From: Vibrio echinoideorum
GTDB lineage: Bacteria; Pseudomonadota; Gammaproteobacteria; Enterobacterales; Vibrionaceae
Direction: 5' to 3'
NCBI RefSeq assembly: GCF_024347455.1
Contig: NZ_AP025483.1
Coordinates: forward strand, 3,286,001 to 3,350,000
Length of the DNA stretch: 64,000 bases
Shown here: positions 55,374-63,819 of the stretch, piece by piece
Numbering within the stretch: the stretch's first letter is position 1
Layout: each line of letters opens with the position of its first letter
The notes under the pieces: generated by a model
Seen by the model: only the letters and a program-made list of their open reading frames with translations
What the model was told of the DNA's origin: nothing
Database searches by the model: none
Translations under genes and position numbers: made by a program

Positions 55374-56498
55374 TTATTTTGCTAATTCGTTCAAGATTCG
55401 TTTACAAGCTTTACCGTCACCGTATGGGTTGTGTGCAAAACTCATCGCTTGATAAGCGCTTTCATCCGTTAGTAGCTGATTTAAATTCTCAACAATCATG
55501 TCAACATCAGTACCAACTAACTTCACCGTGCCGGCTTCAACCGCTTCTGGGCGCTCTGTGGTATCACGCATTACTAGAACTGGTTTGCCTAGTGAAGGCG
55601 CTTCTTCTTGAATGCCACCTGAGTCGGTCAAAATAATGTGCGCGCGGCTCATTAAGTAAATGAATGGCAGGTATTGCTGAGGCTCAATAAGGTGGATGTT
55701 ATCAATGCCTGCAAGAATGCGGTTAACCGGTTCGCGCACATTTGGATTAAGATGCATTGGGTACAGAATTTGCGTATCCGGGTGCGCTTTAGCCGTAATA
55801 GCAAGCGATTCACAAATGCGCTCAAAACCGCCACCAAAACTTTCACGGCGATGACCAGTCACAAGAATCAGCTTTTTGTTTACGTCTAAGAACGGGAACT
55901 GAGCAGAAAGCGTAGCGTTCAAATCTTTGTCAGAATCGATCTTGTCTTTGACCATTAGCAAGGCATCAATGACGGTATTACCCGTTACTGAAATGTCTTC
56001 TGGATTAAAGTTCTCTTTAAGCAGGTTTTCTTGTGATGTTGGCGTTGGTGCAAAGTGGTATTTGGTCAACGCGCCAGTTAATCTGCGATTGCCTTCTTCA
56101 GGCCAAGGTGAGTAAATATTACCAGTACGGAGACCAGCTTCCACATGACCGACAGCAATTTGTTCGTAATAAGCCGCTAGGCTTGCAGCAAACGTTGTTG
56201 CCGTATCACCGTGCACTAAAACCACATCAGGTTTGAATTCTTCTAGTACGGGTTTAAGCTCTAACAAAATACGCGCTGTCACTTCATTGAGTGTTTGCCC
56301 CGCTTTCATTAAATTCAAATCGTAGTCGGGCGTTATTTCAAACAACTCTAAAACTTGGTCAAGCATTTCACGGTGCTGAGCCGTCACACAGCACTTGGCT
56401 TCAAAGCGATCATCGGCCGCTAGAGCATGAACCAAAGGTGCCATTTTGATGGCTTCTGGACGCGTGCCAAAAACCGTAAGAATTTTTTTCTTAGTCAT
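55374..56498 (-). CDS. wecB: UDP-N-acetylglucosamine 2-epimerase (non-hydrolysing)
   Basis: Converts UDP-GlcNAc to UDP-ManNAc. 374 residues: [20 protein letters not shown] at the N-terminus, [28 protein letters not shown] and [20 protein letters not shown], all diagnostic. First gene of the long minus-strand operon, about 250 bases after the ops element. Confidence 0.97.
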   Translation of the reverse strand: MTKKKILTVFGTRPEAIKMAPLVHALAADDRFEAKCCVTAQHREMLDQVLELFEITPDYDLNLMKAGQTLNEVTARILLELKPVLEEFKPDVVLVHGDTATTFAASLAAYYEQIAVGHVEAGLRTGNIYSPWPEEGNRRLTGALTKYHFAPTPTSQENLLKENFNPEDISVTGNTVIDALLMVKDKIDSDKDLNATLSAQFPFLDVNKKLILVTGHRRESFGGGFERICESLAITAKAHPDTQILYPMHLNPNVREPVNRILAGIDNIHLIEPQQYLPFIYLMSRAHIILTDSGGIQEEAPSLGKPVLVMRDTTERPEAVEAGTVKLVGTDVDMIVENLNQLLTDESAYQAMSFAHNPYGDGKACKRILNELAK

Positions 56499-56673
56499 TT
56501 TATGAAGTTTCCAACCGACAGGTTATATTAAAAGAAGTGATTTTTTGTGACTTTTGATCTCAGCATTAAAAACGCACTGAGACACTTTTTATTCATTTTG
56601 AGACAGTCTATTGCAGACAATCCTTTATAAAACCTAGATTTTACTACCTTTTCAAAAACCGCCCTAATAGGCC

Positions 56674-56703
56674 GCAAAAAAAGCTTTTTCAACCTTTAAG
56701 CTT
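56674..56703 (-). terminator. Leader attenuator-like hairpin downstream of ops
   Basis: On the minus strand AAGCTT (56703-56698) can pair with AAGCTT (56686-56681), followed by a run of seven T. Weak on its own; placed between ops and wecB, it could be a terminator that RfaH-modified polymerase passes. Confidence 0.4.
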
Positions 56704-56750
56704 GCCGCACTTTTTAACTTGCTATTACTTGCTAACAAGCTGCATTTGGG

Positions 56751-56790
56751 TACGCTACCGCCATTAGGTTTGGCTCCTACAGGCAATGAA
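56751..56790 (-). promoter_or_regulatory. JUMPstart with ops element
   Basis: The minus strand reads GTAGGAGCCAAACCTAAT, then GGCGGTAGCGTA (56762-56751), the ops core (GGCGGTAGCG) recruiting RfaH in long polysaccharide operons. It lies about 250 bases upstream of wecB in the 56499-56912 gap, implying one RfaH-controlled transcript running towards 38.9 kb or further. Confidence 0.85.
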
Positions 56791-56912
56791 TCACAATTTA
56801 TCACTGTGCTTCAGGTTTATGCGTTTTTCATACGGTTTTAAATATGCGGGGCATTCTAGCAAAGTAAGTGCATATTAACCAGTTTGAAATTGACTCTGGC
56901 ATGACAAACAAC

Positions 56913-57233
56913 TCACCACGTATTCAGCCACCGGAAGCATTGTACGTCTTGCAGGTACTGAGTGCCTATGTGGTAGCGGTTTTCTTGTGCTGCATCGCAA
57001 TAGCGCTTTTCTATATCAATGAAAATGTTGCCGTTGCGGTACAGGGACACGAAGCTGGGGTTGTTGTTTACCACTAAGAGCTCTTTAATTTCAGTGCGTG
57101 TTAGCCCTTGTGGGTAGTGGCTAACCAGCAGTTTCAAGAACTCGCCTATACGCCCTTCCACTCGCGCTATCTCTTTTTCTAAAATGGTTACTTTTTCTTC
57201 CATTGTCAGTTTTTTTAGGCTGGTATCGTCCAT
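56913..57233 (-). CDS. Small helical protein, unknown (phage-like region)
   Basis: 106 residues: N-terminal coiled-coil-like EEKVTILEKEIARVEGRIGE, then LTRTEIKELLVVNNNPSFVS, resembling a small helix-turn-helix, and a Cys-containing tail. GGAGAGGG stands directly before the ATG. A plus-strand frame over the same DNA is a shadow. It belongs with the HTH protein gene upstream (57400), but I do not recognise a family. Confidence 0.6.
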   Translation of the reverse strand: MDDTSLKKLTMEEKVTILEKEIARVEGRIGEFLKLLVSHYPQGLTRTEIKELLVVNNNPSFVSLYRNGNIFIDIEKRYCDAAQENRYHIGTQYLQDVQCFRWLNTW

Positions 57234-57399
57234 TTTCCCTCTCCTAATTCTACTTTTGTTTCTTGCCGTTTTTTGTCTGTATTCGCGTTTGCTCTGCCTT
57301 AGCCTTTGGTTTTCCTAAGATTTTGTCTTTATAGGCTCTTAATTTTTCAATAGCTTAGGACTGCGTAAACAAGCGCTTAGTCTGTGAATGATCGAATGG

Positions 57400-58575
57400 T
57401 CACTGCTTAGAACCCGTGCCGGGCGATTTGGATTGAACTAGGGCCTTGATACGTGCTTCGAACGGATTGGTGGTGCTTTTGGCTCTGTAGTCCGCTAGTG
57501 CCTGAGAGACAGGAGTCGGTTGTTGAGGTTTGCTTTCGGCTTGATTGCTTTTGATTGGCTGCGCTTGATTTGAAGCTGTTGTAGGCGCATCTACTTTTCT
57601 TGATCCTACGGCTTTTATCGATTGAGCTTTCTTTGAGGATTTCACCGCTTGTGTTTGCTTAAAGACTGGCGATGAGTCTCGCTTCGCTTTGGCTTGGGCG
57701 CTTCTTCTTAGCCAGCCATTCACAAAGTGGCCAATGTGCTCAAAGGGTTTGCGCTTATCCGGGTTGATGTACAACCACGCTTGCATGGCATGCAGTTCTT
57801 GCAGCACATCTAACTTTGGGTAGGTACGTTCTAATATGGTGGTGAACTCATGATAAATCGGCGCATTGCCCTCTTTAGTGAGCAGATGAATCACGGCTTC
57901 ATTCTGTTGGCTTATTGGTTTGGTGACGTTGGCTTGAGGTGTCGAGATCTCATGTTGTTCAGAACCGCTTGGGGGATCAAGTACATCGGTGTCATCTAAG
58001 ATGCCATTTTTCAAGCTCAACTCTGTTTTATGTTCTTTATGAAAGATTATGTGTGCCAGGTGATCACTCTCCGTGTTGGATCTTGAGTCACCCAGGGGAG
58101 TGTCTGAATGGTCTGTTTTCTGCGCCTGTTCTGTTTTCTTTTCTCGTTCTGTCTTCTGTACATTTTCTGGCGAGGCTGACGGTAAGTCTGTTTGTTCTAC
58201 ATTGGCGTTATCTAGGTCGGTTTGATCATTTAGGTCTAGATCTCTGTCTTCTTGATCTAGAGCTCTGGCTGCTTGGTCTAGATCGGCCTGCTGAATGTGG
58301 CTGTCGTTGGGTAGGCGCAGCTGATATATATTGCTGCGCTGGCGTCCTGAATCATCAAACCGCTTTATCCGCTTCACAAAGCCTTGTTTTTCCAATTCGT
58401 TAACGTGTCGTTTCACGGTTCTTACCGACACTTCGCAATATTGCGCCAAGTAATTTAGGGAAGGAAAACACACGCCGCGCGCGTCTGCATTGTCGGCCAA
58501 TTTTAATAGCACCAACTTACTGATAGGCGATCCGGTTTTTAATGGGATGAAAGAAAGAATGAGGGAAACACACAT
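57400..58575 (-). CDS. Helix-turn-helix protein, replication-initiator-like
   Basis: 391 residues. The N-terminal 90 residues form a winged helix as in phage/plasmid replication proteins (LADNADARGVCFPSLNYLAQ, then YCEVSVRTVKRHVNELEKQG). The centre is a low-complexity Asp/Gln/Ser-rich linker (about 90-215), followed by a conserved region (HEFTTILERTYPKLDVLQEL, then HAMQAWLYINPDKRKPFEHI) and a basic, Gln/Lys/Ser-rich tail. AAGGAG precedes the ATG at 58575. Probably DNA-binding, phage-derived. Confidence 0.7.
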   Translation of the reverse strand: MCVSLILSFIPLKTGSPISKLVLLKLADNADARGVCFPSLNYLAQYCEVSVRTVKRHVNELEKQGFVKRIKRFDDSGRQRSNIYQLRLPNDSHIQQADLDQAARALDQEDRDLDLNDQTDLDNANVEQTDLPSASPENVQKTEREKKTEQAQKTDHSDTPLGDSRSNTESDHLAHIIFHKEHKTELSLKNGILDDTDVLDPPSGSEQHEISTPQANVTKPISQQNEAVIHLLTKEGNAPIYHEFTTILERTYPKLDVLQELHAMQAWLYINPDKRKPFEHIGHFVNGWLRRSAQAKAKRDSSPVFKQTQAVKSSKKAQSIKAVGSRKVDAPTTASNQAQPIKSNQAESKPQQPTPVSQALADYRAKSTTNPFEARIKALVQSKSPGTGSKQ

Positions 58576-58861
58576 GGGTAACGCTCCTTGTTAAATGATC
58601 ATTCGTACAGAAATCCATTGATATAAAGGGCATTAACAACACTTTTTGGCGCTTTGGGGGCGAAAGGCCTATGAGATAAGTTGTAAGAAAAGATGTTTGG
58701 TTAATCGCCTCGGATAGATATGCAACATCAACCTTATTAAGCAATGACTTTTCGAAGCACCTCTCACTTTTTTGTGTTCCTCTGTTTTCGTGTTATTCCC
58801 GCCAACCCCAATCAAGAATGGTGAAGTACATTGCCCTCCCCATGCAGCAATAAGGTGCTTA

Positions 58862-59335
58862 ATGAAGGCGATAGTTTCTCTTTTTATTTCAGCGTATCAA
58901 CCCGGTATGGCGAGCATCGAGTGCCGTGCTAACTCCCTCATTCAATCACGCCAGCCGTTATTTTTTATTGATAGTGATGGGTCTGGCCAAGTACTGAGCT
59001 ATGAAGCCGGCGGTTATAAAGAAAGCCAAATGGAAGGTTGTTATTTTAATGAGGATGAATGCGGTGACGTCCCCAGCTATGAGGATATTTGTTGGATGAC
59101 CAGCCGAGCGCGGCGCAGGCAGCCACTGGGTTATTGCGTGATGTATTTGCGTTATGTAAACCAACACTCTGGTTATGCAAAAACCGTAGCCGCCAGTTTG
59201 CGACAACACATCGCATTCCACCCTAATTTAAAAGAATCGTTATCAACGTCTTTAATCGCCTATTTACAACAACACGAGGATTTATTTTGTCAAACACTCC
59301 ACCAGCAACTGATCGAGTTCCACACCAGCCGTTAG
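58862..59335 (+). CDS. Unknown protein before the amidase
   Basis: 157 residues from the ATG at 58862 (AAGGTG upstream; the frame is open to 58772). Starts MKAIVSLFISAYQPGMASIE, no signal or membrane segment, with an acidic centre (YFNEDECGDVPSYEDICWM). Its end overlaps the amidase start by 49 bases. Family not recognised; the place suggests a lysis- or phage-related role. Confidence 0.55.
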   Translation: MKAIVSLFISAYQPGMASIECRANSLIQSRQPLFFIDSDGSGQVLSYEAGGYKESQMEGCYFNEDECGDVPSYEDICWMTSRARRRQPLGYCVMYLRYVNQHSGYAKTVAASLRQHIAFHPNLKESLSTSLIAYLQQHEDLFCQTLHQQLIEFHTSR

Positions 59336-59877
59336 AAGCGTCTGCTGATTCACAAGAACTGGATGACTCGGAAGAGCGGGCTAGCACGCAAGAGCGAAGT
59401 CCTTCGTTAGAGCCTTGCTTTTCACTCGCGCCCTATTCCTTCAGTCTCGTTTCGGTTTTACTCCGTTTGCCTCATTGCCCGGCATTCTCATTTATTACGG
59501 TGCATTGCAGCGCCACACCACCACAGCAAGATGTAGACGTAGCCGAGATTCGTCGATGGCATAAAAAGAAAGGCTGGCGCGATGTGGGATATCACTTTGT
59601 TATTCGTCGCAATGGGGATGTCGAACTTGGCAGGCCACTGTCACAAACTGGCGCGCATGTGAAAGGACACAACAAGGGCAATATTGGGGTTTGTTTGGTC
59701 GGAGGCTGTAATGCCGAGCTGCAACCAGAAGATAACTTCACACTTGCGCAGCGTAAGGCGCTGTTTGGTTTGATGACTGCGCTACAAGAGCAGTTCTTGA
59801 TTTCAGATGAGAATGTTAAGGGGCATAAAGATTGGGGCGTGAATAAAGCATGTCCGGTTATGGCTTTAAGAGCTTAA
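59287..59877 (+). CDS. N-acetylmuramoyl-L-alanine amidase (phage lysozyme type)
   Basis: 196 residues; the Amidase_2 domain begins at about residue 65: FITVHCSATPPQQDVDVAEI (first Zn-His), GWRDVGYHFVIRRNGDVELG, HVKGHNKGNIGVCLVGG and GHKDWGVNKACPVM (second His and Cys). T7-lysozyme-like, cuts peptidoglycan stem peptides. TTG start at 59287 with GAGGA upstream. The last codons (ALRA) merge into a 44-bp repeat, so the end may be shortened. No signal peptide; release would depend on the holin nearby. Confidence 0.85.
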   Translation: MSNTPPATDRVPHQPLEASADSQELDDSEERASTQERSPSLEPCFSLAPYSFSLVSVLLRLPHCPAFSFITVHCSATPPQQDVDVAEIRRWHKKKGWRDVGYHFVIRRNGDVELGRPLSQTGAHVKGHNKGNIGVCLVGGCNAELQPEDNFTLAQRKALFGLMTALQEQFLISDENVKGHKDWGVNKACPVMALRA

Positions 59878-59936
59878 GAGCAGATGCGGGATTCGAGTAT
59901 CGAGATTCGAAAGGCTTAAGAGCTGATGAGAAAAGT
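59863..59936 (+). repeat. 44-bp-family repeat, two units at the amidase end
   Basis: Unit 1 GAGCAGATGCGGGATTCGAG then TATCGAGATTCGAAAGGC; a degenerate second unit follows. The left edge overlaps the amidase stop region. Confidence 0.7.
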
Positions 59937-59960
59937 GAGAACAATAAAGTGAGAGTGGTG

Positions 59961-60130
59961 CTTTTAGCTCCTCCCCTTTATCACGACTGTTACTTGGCAA
60001 AAAATATCCAATATAAGGGGAGGCTGGGAGGGGTTGGTTAGGCATTCGCTAGCAACCCCCTCTAACTCCCCCTTTTATTAACTACACCACTCACAATAGT
60101 CCGGCGTTCAAGGGGGAGGACCAAAAGCTA
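59961..60130. repeat. Nested palindromic, MITE-like sequence
   Basis: Outer arms CTTTTAGCTCCTCCCCTT (59961-59978) and AAGGGGGAGGACCAAAAGCT (60110-60129); inner arms GGGAGGGGTTG and CAACCCCCTCTAACTCCCC (about 60028-60072). Strong nested hairpins over about 170 bases. No coding capacity; looks like a non-autonomous element or a hairpin-rich intergenic repeat. Together with the flanking 44-bp repeats (also 60152-60195) it fills the gap 59878-60308. Confidence 0.6.
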
Positions 60131-60308
60131 AGTCTTCGAATCATTTAAAGTGCAGATGTGGGATTCGAGTCAGTAGGATACGGAAGGCTTAAGAGCAAAT
60201 TCCAGATACTTCGTTCCTCACTTCTAAAGCAACAGAATGGGGGAATGACGAGAAAGGCGAGAAAGGCGAGAAAGGCGGTCAAAGCCAATCAATAAACCAA
60301 GGAGCAGT

Positions 60309-60644
60309 ATGACATTGTTCGGAAGAATATTCGGGAGCCAGTCTTCTATTAGCAAGGGGTTAGATGCACTCACCAACACAGGAGATGCGATGTTTTTTAC
60401 TGATGAAGAAAAAGCGAAGCACAAGCTGGCACTGCTTAAGGCGTATGAACCTTTTAAGTTGGTACAGCGCTACATTGTGTTGTTGTTCACCATTCCTTAT
60501 GTGGCACTGCATGTGATGGTAATTCTGGGCTGCATGCATGGTTACGATTGGAAGCCTTTAGGGGAAATGACCAATGAGGCGTTTGGTTATCCGGTGTTAG
60601 CAGCGATTGGATTGTATTTAACGGGTGGGGTGGTGAAGAAGTAG
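60309..60644 (+). CDS. 3TM-type phage holin
   Basis: 111 residues: soluble N-terminal helix region (LDALTNTGDAMFFTDEEKAK, HKLALLKAYEPFKLVQRY) then hydrophobic helices (about 58-76 and 90-107), ending GGVVKK. This matches the 3TM/TMEM holin family that forms holes in the inner membrane for endolysin release. AAGGAG before the ATG. With the amidase it forms a lysis cassette remnant. Confidence 0.82.
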   Translation: MTLFGRIFGSQSSISKGLDALTNTGDAMFFTDEEKAKHKLALLKAYEPFKLVQRYIVLLFTIPYVALHVMVILGCMHGYDWKPLGEMTNEAFGYPVLAAIGLYLTGGVVKK

Positions 60645-60646
60645 AA

Positions 60647-60819
60647 GAGCAGATGCGAGTAACGGGTAAACGGGATGCGAAGAGCTGAAAGAGCAGATGC
60701 GAGTAACGGGTAAACGGGATGCGAAGAGCTGAAAGAGCAGATGCGGGTAGCGAGTAAACGGGATGCGAAAGGCTTAAGAGCAGATTCGGGTGAAGAATAG
60801 CGAGATTCGAAGAGATGAA
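60647..60819 (+). repeat. Tandem array of the 44-bp repeat (four units)
   Basis: Units 60647-60690 and 60691-60734 are identical (GAGCAGATGCGAGTAACGGG, then TAAACGGGATGCGAAGAGCT and GAAA). Units 60735-60777 and 60778-60819 are degenerate. It abuts the holin stop. No unique spacers of constant length, so not CRISPR. Confidence 0.9.
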
Positions 60820-60832
60820 GAAATGAAGAGCG

Positions 60833-60870
60833 GATTCGAGTGGCGCTTTTCGTATCTCGCCACTCGAATC
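60833..60870. repeat. Hairpin between holin and wzc, from opposed repeat units
   Basis: GATTCGAGTGGCG (60833-60845) and CGCCACTCGAATC (60858-60870): a perfect 13-bp stem with a 12-base loop. To its right a reverse-orientation repeat unit runs to about 60925. It may act as a terminator substitute for convergent holin and wzc, but lacks a T-run. Confidence 0.75.
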
Positions 60871-60926
60871 TCGCATCTGCCTTTCTGCTCTTCGTTACCC
60901 GATTACTCGCATCCCGTTACTGCTCT

Positions 60927-63098
60927 TTATTTCTTGTCGCTCGAATATGCGTAGTTGTAGTAACCGTAGCCGTACGAGCTTGATGCTTTCTTCTCGATGG
61001 CGTTGAAGATAACGCCTTTCACTTCGATACCTGATTGTTCGAAGCGGTTACGAGCTACTTCTATCTCTTTAATGGTGTTTTGACCGTAACGCGCCACCAT
61101 TAATGTGGTACCCGCAAAGGCGCCAACAATACTTGGGTCGGTTACCGCAAGTACGGGTGGGGTATCAACAATCACCAAGTCATACTCTTTTGCTGCCCAT
61201 TCCATCAGTTCTGCAAAGCGTGGGTGCATCAGAAGCTCAGAGGGGTTGGGTGGCACTTGGCCACGAGTAATAATGTCTAGGTTCTCTACTGGTGTTCCTT
61301 TAATAGATTGAGCAAACTCTTGCTTACCGCTTAAAACATCAGAAAGGCCATTGTCCCAGTTCACACCAAAGCTTTGTTGAAGGTAACCTTTACGCATATC
61401 GGCATCAATCAACAACACTTTTTGGCCTGTTTTTGCAGCTACTGCGGCAAAGTTGGTCGAGATGAATGATTTACCAATGCCTGGCGCAGGGCCAGAGATC
61501 ATCAAGACGTTGTTTTTCGCTTCGAGCATTGCAAAGTGCAAACTGGTACGAAGGCCACGCAGTGCTTCAACAGAAAGGTCCGCAGGGTTCGATTCAGCAA
61601 GCAGTGCTTGAGTGCCCTTGGTTTGCTGTTTCTTCGATTTAAAGCGGTTGGTTAGCTCAATTTGTAAATCTGATTTTGGTACCGCTGCGTATACCGGAAG
61701 GCCGATTTGTTCAATTTGGTCAGGGCTTTCAACACCACGGTGGAACGCCGCTTTCACCAATACAAACGCGACACTTAACATGCCACCCAGTAACGTCGCC
61801 AATACAACAATCAGCGGCTTCTTCGGTTTAACGGCGCGAGCATACGCTTGAGCGTCATCTAAGATGCGAACGTTACCGACCGTACCCGCTTTAATAATAC
61901 TCAGCTCTTGAACCTTGTTTAACAGCTGGATGTAGATCTGTTGGTTTACTTCTACATCACGTGTCATACGCAGTACTTCACGTTGTGTTTTTGGCAGCTT
62001 CTGTACTTGCTTGTTTAGGCGTTCTCTCTCACCCAATAACGTTTTGCGTTTATCAATCAGGGCTTTGTATGCGGGGTGATCTTTAGTGAAGCGCTGGCTG
62101 ATGTCGCTCTCTTTAAACGTCAGTTCATTCAATTGCGCTTCAAGCTCTACCATTACCTTTAGGGTTGATTGTGCTTCTAAGCCTAAGTCGATCGATTCGT
62201 TCTTTTGGCGATAATTGTTCAGTACGTCTTCATAGCCAGTTAGCTCAGATTTAATGCCCGGAAGGTGGCTTTCTAAGAACTCTAGGCTCTTCTCTGCTTC
62301 TGCTGAGTTACGCTTCACGTTTTGTAAAAAGTAAATCTGGCTAATGTGGTTAAGGAGAGCAGAAATCTGCTGTTTGTTTTCACCTTCAAAACTTAGCTTC
62401 AGAATACCGGTTTGCTTGCCTTGTTCAGACAAAGACAAAGAAGATTTCAACCATTCTATCGCTTGTAATCGGCTACGTTGACCAATCGAGAACTCAAAAC
62501 CGTTATGCGATTCAAAACCTGCCACAAACAAGCTGTAGTCGTCGGCTGTTGCTAACTCACCCACTTTGCCTTGCAAGATAACGCGCTCATCGTCACGAAC
62601 CAGTTGGTAAGTGCCCTGTTCGGCATCTAGGATCTGGATCGTGTGCCCGTAGTCGCTTGCATAGCTTGGCATGTTAAAACGGCTAACCGCAATGTGGTTG
62701 ATGTCGCCAGTTAAGCGTGCAAAGCCCTTACCGACGATAGGTGCATAGTTAGGTGATGTCACCGTCGTGAGGTTAAACTTATCAACCGTTTCACCCAAGA
62801 TCATACGAGATTTAATGATCTCGACTTCTGTTGTGGCAGAAGATTCTTGAGAGAACAACTCGCCCATATCTCCGACCATCGATGAAATGCCGCCAGAGCT
62901 TTTTTCTTCAATTTGAATCAGGGCATCGGCTTTGTATATCGGCGTTGAAAGCAATGCAAACGCAATACCAAACACAGCAAAAACAAATGTGGTCAGCATG
63001 ATTAGCCATTTAGCGTCCAGCAGAATACCAAGCAGTTTCCCTAGATCTATCTCATCAGAGTTATCTGTGTGTGATTGCTGAGAGGGTTGTGTTGTCAT
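60927..63098 (-). CDS. wzc: Wzc-type polysaccharide co-polymerase and tyrosine autokinase
   Basis: Inner-membrane protein that controls chain length and export with Wza. 723 residues: N-terminal Wzz domain with the first membrane helix (about 33-53), long periplasmic coiled part, second helix near 425-445, then the BY-kinase domain with Walker A GPAPGIGKS (536-544), Walker A' VLLIDADMRKG, Walker B VIVDTPP and the C-terminal Tyr cluster SSYGYGYYNYAYSSDKK that is autophosphorylated and dephosphorylated by Wzb. Complete. Confidence 0.96.
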   Translation of the reverse strand: MTTQPSQQSHTDNSDEIDLGKLLGILLDAKWLIMLTTFVFAVFGIAFALLSTPIYKADALIQIEEKSSGGISSMVGDMGELFSQESSATTEVEIIKSRMILGETVDKFNLTTVTSPNYAPIVGKGFARLTGDINHIAVSRFNMPSYASDYGHTIQILDAEQGTYQLVRDDERVILQGKVGELATADDYSLFVAGFESHNGFEFSIGQRSRLQAIEWLKSSLSLSEQGKQTGILKLSFEGENKQQISALLNHISQIYFLQNVKRNSAEAEKSLEFLESHLPGIKSELTGYEDVLNNYRQKNESIDLGLEAQSTLKVMVELEAQLNELTFKESDISQRFTKDHPAYKALIDKRKTLLGERERLNKQVQKLPKTQREVLRMTRDVEVNQQIYIQLLNKVQELSIIKAGTVGNVRILDDAQAYARAVKPKKPLIVVLATLLGGMLSVAFVLVKAAFHRGVESPDQIEQIGLPVYAAVPKSDLQIELTNRFKSKKQQTKGTQALLAESNPADLSVEALRGLRTSLHFAMLEAKNNVLMISGPAPGIGKSFISTNFAAVAAKTGQKVLLIDADMRKGYLQQSFGVNWDNGLSDVLSGKQEFAQSIKGTPVENLDIITRGQVPPNPSELLMHPRFAELMEWAAKEYDLVIVDTPPVLAVTDPSIVGAFAGTTLMVARYGQNTIKEIEVARNRFEQSGIEVKGVIFNAIEKKASSSYGYGYYNYAYSSDKK

Positions 63099-63265
63099 TT
63101 GTTTGCTACTTCCTAAACTAGTATTTTGAAGAGAAGCTAAATACGGCTTATTTGCTTCTCTTTTATATGATTCTATTAATGGCTATATGTCACAGCTTTA
63201 CTGGGTAAGCTTAACTGACTATATAGAAAGCTTAACGAGCTTTAGCTAACGCTTAACTTTCTTCT

Positions 63266-63706
63266 CTAAAGCTTTTTTGCCCAAGCTTGTGCCGCTTCGT
63301 CAATCAGCTTGTAAGCGTATTCAAACGCTTCACGGCTTTGACGGTGTGGATCGGGGATGTCTTTTTGGCCAATCCACTGACCAAACAGCATGGTTTTACC
63401 ACGTGCCTCTGGCGATATTTGAGTCAGCGCTTCTAAATGGCCCTTCTCCATCACCAAGATCAAGTCATACTGAGCACAAAGCTGTGGCGTCACTTGTTGA
63501 GACTGATGATTTTCAACATCGACCCCATTTTCAGCGGCAATTAAGATTGCAGTTTCATCTGCTGGCTTACCGATTAAACGACTTTTTTCGGCAGCAATAC
63601 CCGCAGAGGCCACTTCTTTATTGGGAAGCAATTTTTGTAAAACTCGCTCTCCAGTTGGGGAACGACAAATGTTGCCCACGCATACGACTAAAATTTTATT
63701 AAACAT
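63266..63706 (-). CDS. wzb: Low-molecular-weight protein-tyrosine phosphatase Wzb
   Basis: Removes phosphates from the Wzc tyrosine tail. 146 residues: VVCVGNICRSPTGE (CX5R active site, Cys9-type position) and IPDPHRQS (the catalytic Asp loop, DPH). Normal length. Placed between wza and wzc as usual. Confidence 0.96.
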   Translation of the reverse strand: MFNKILVVCVGNICRSPTGERVLQKLLPNKEVASAGIAAEKSRLIGKPADETAILIAAENGVDVENHQSQQVTPQLCAQYDLILVMEKGHLEALTQISPEARGKTMLFGQWIGQKDIPDPHRQSREAFEYAYKLIDEAAQAWAKKL

Positions 63707-63760
63707 AATTGTCTCTAATTGTATTGGGCCTATAAGCTGGGTTTACTTTTAGATGTAAAA

Positions 63761-63803
63761 ATCAGGTTACACGTAACATGCAAAATGCAAAATGCAACCT
63801 GAT
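63761..63803 (-). other. Intercistronic hairpin between wza and wzb
   Basis: ATCAGGTT (63761-63768) and AACCTGAT (63796-63803) can pair; inside, GTTAC/GTAAC forms a small stem. On the minus strand TTTTT follows, so partial termination is possible and would make wza exceed wzb/wzc. The CAAAATG triplet repetition forms the loop. Confidence 0.5.
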
Positions 63804-63819
63804 GATTAATCAGGGTTTA

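Noticed and set aside
56868-57077. Plus-strand 69-residue frame
   Set aside because: It lies opposite a better-supported minus-strand gene with a strong ribosome site.
60647-60925. CRISPR-like array
   Set aside because: The units are contiguous tandem repeats without unique spacers and no cas genes are present.
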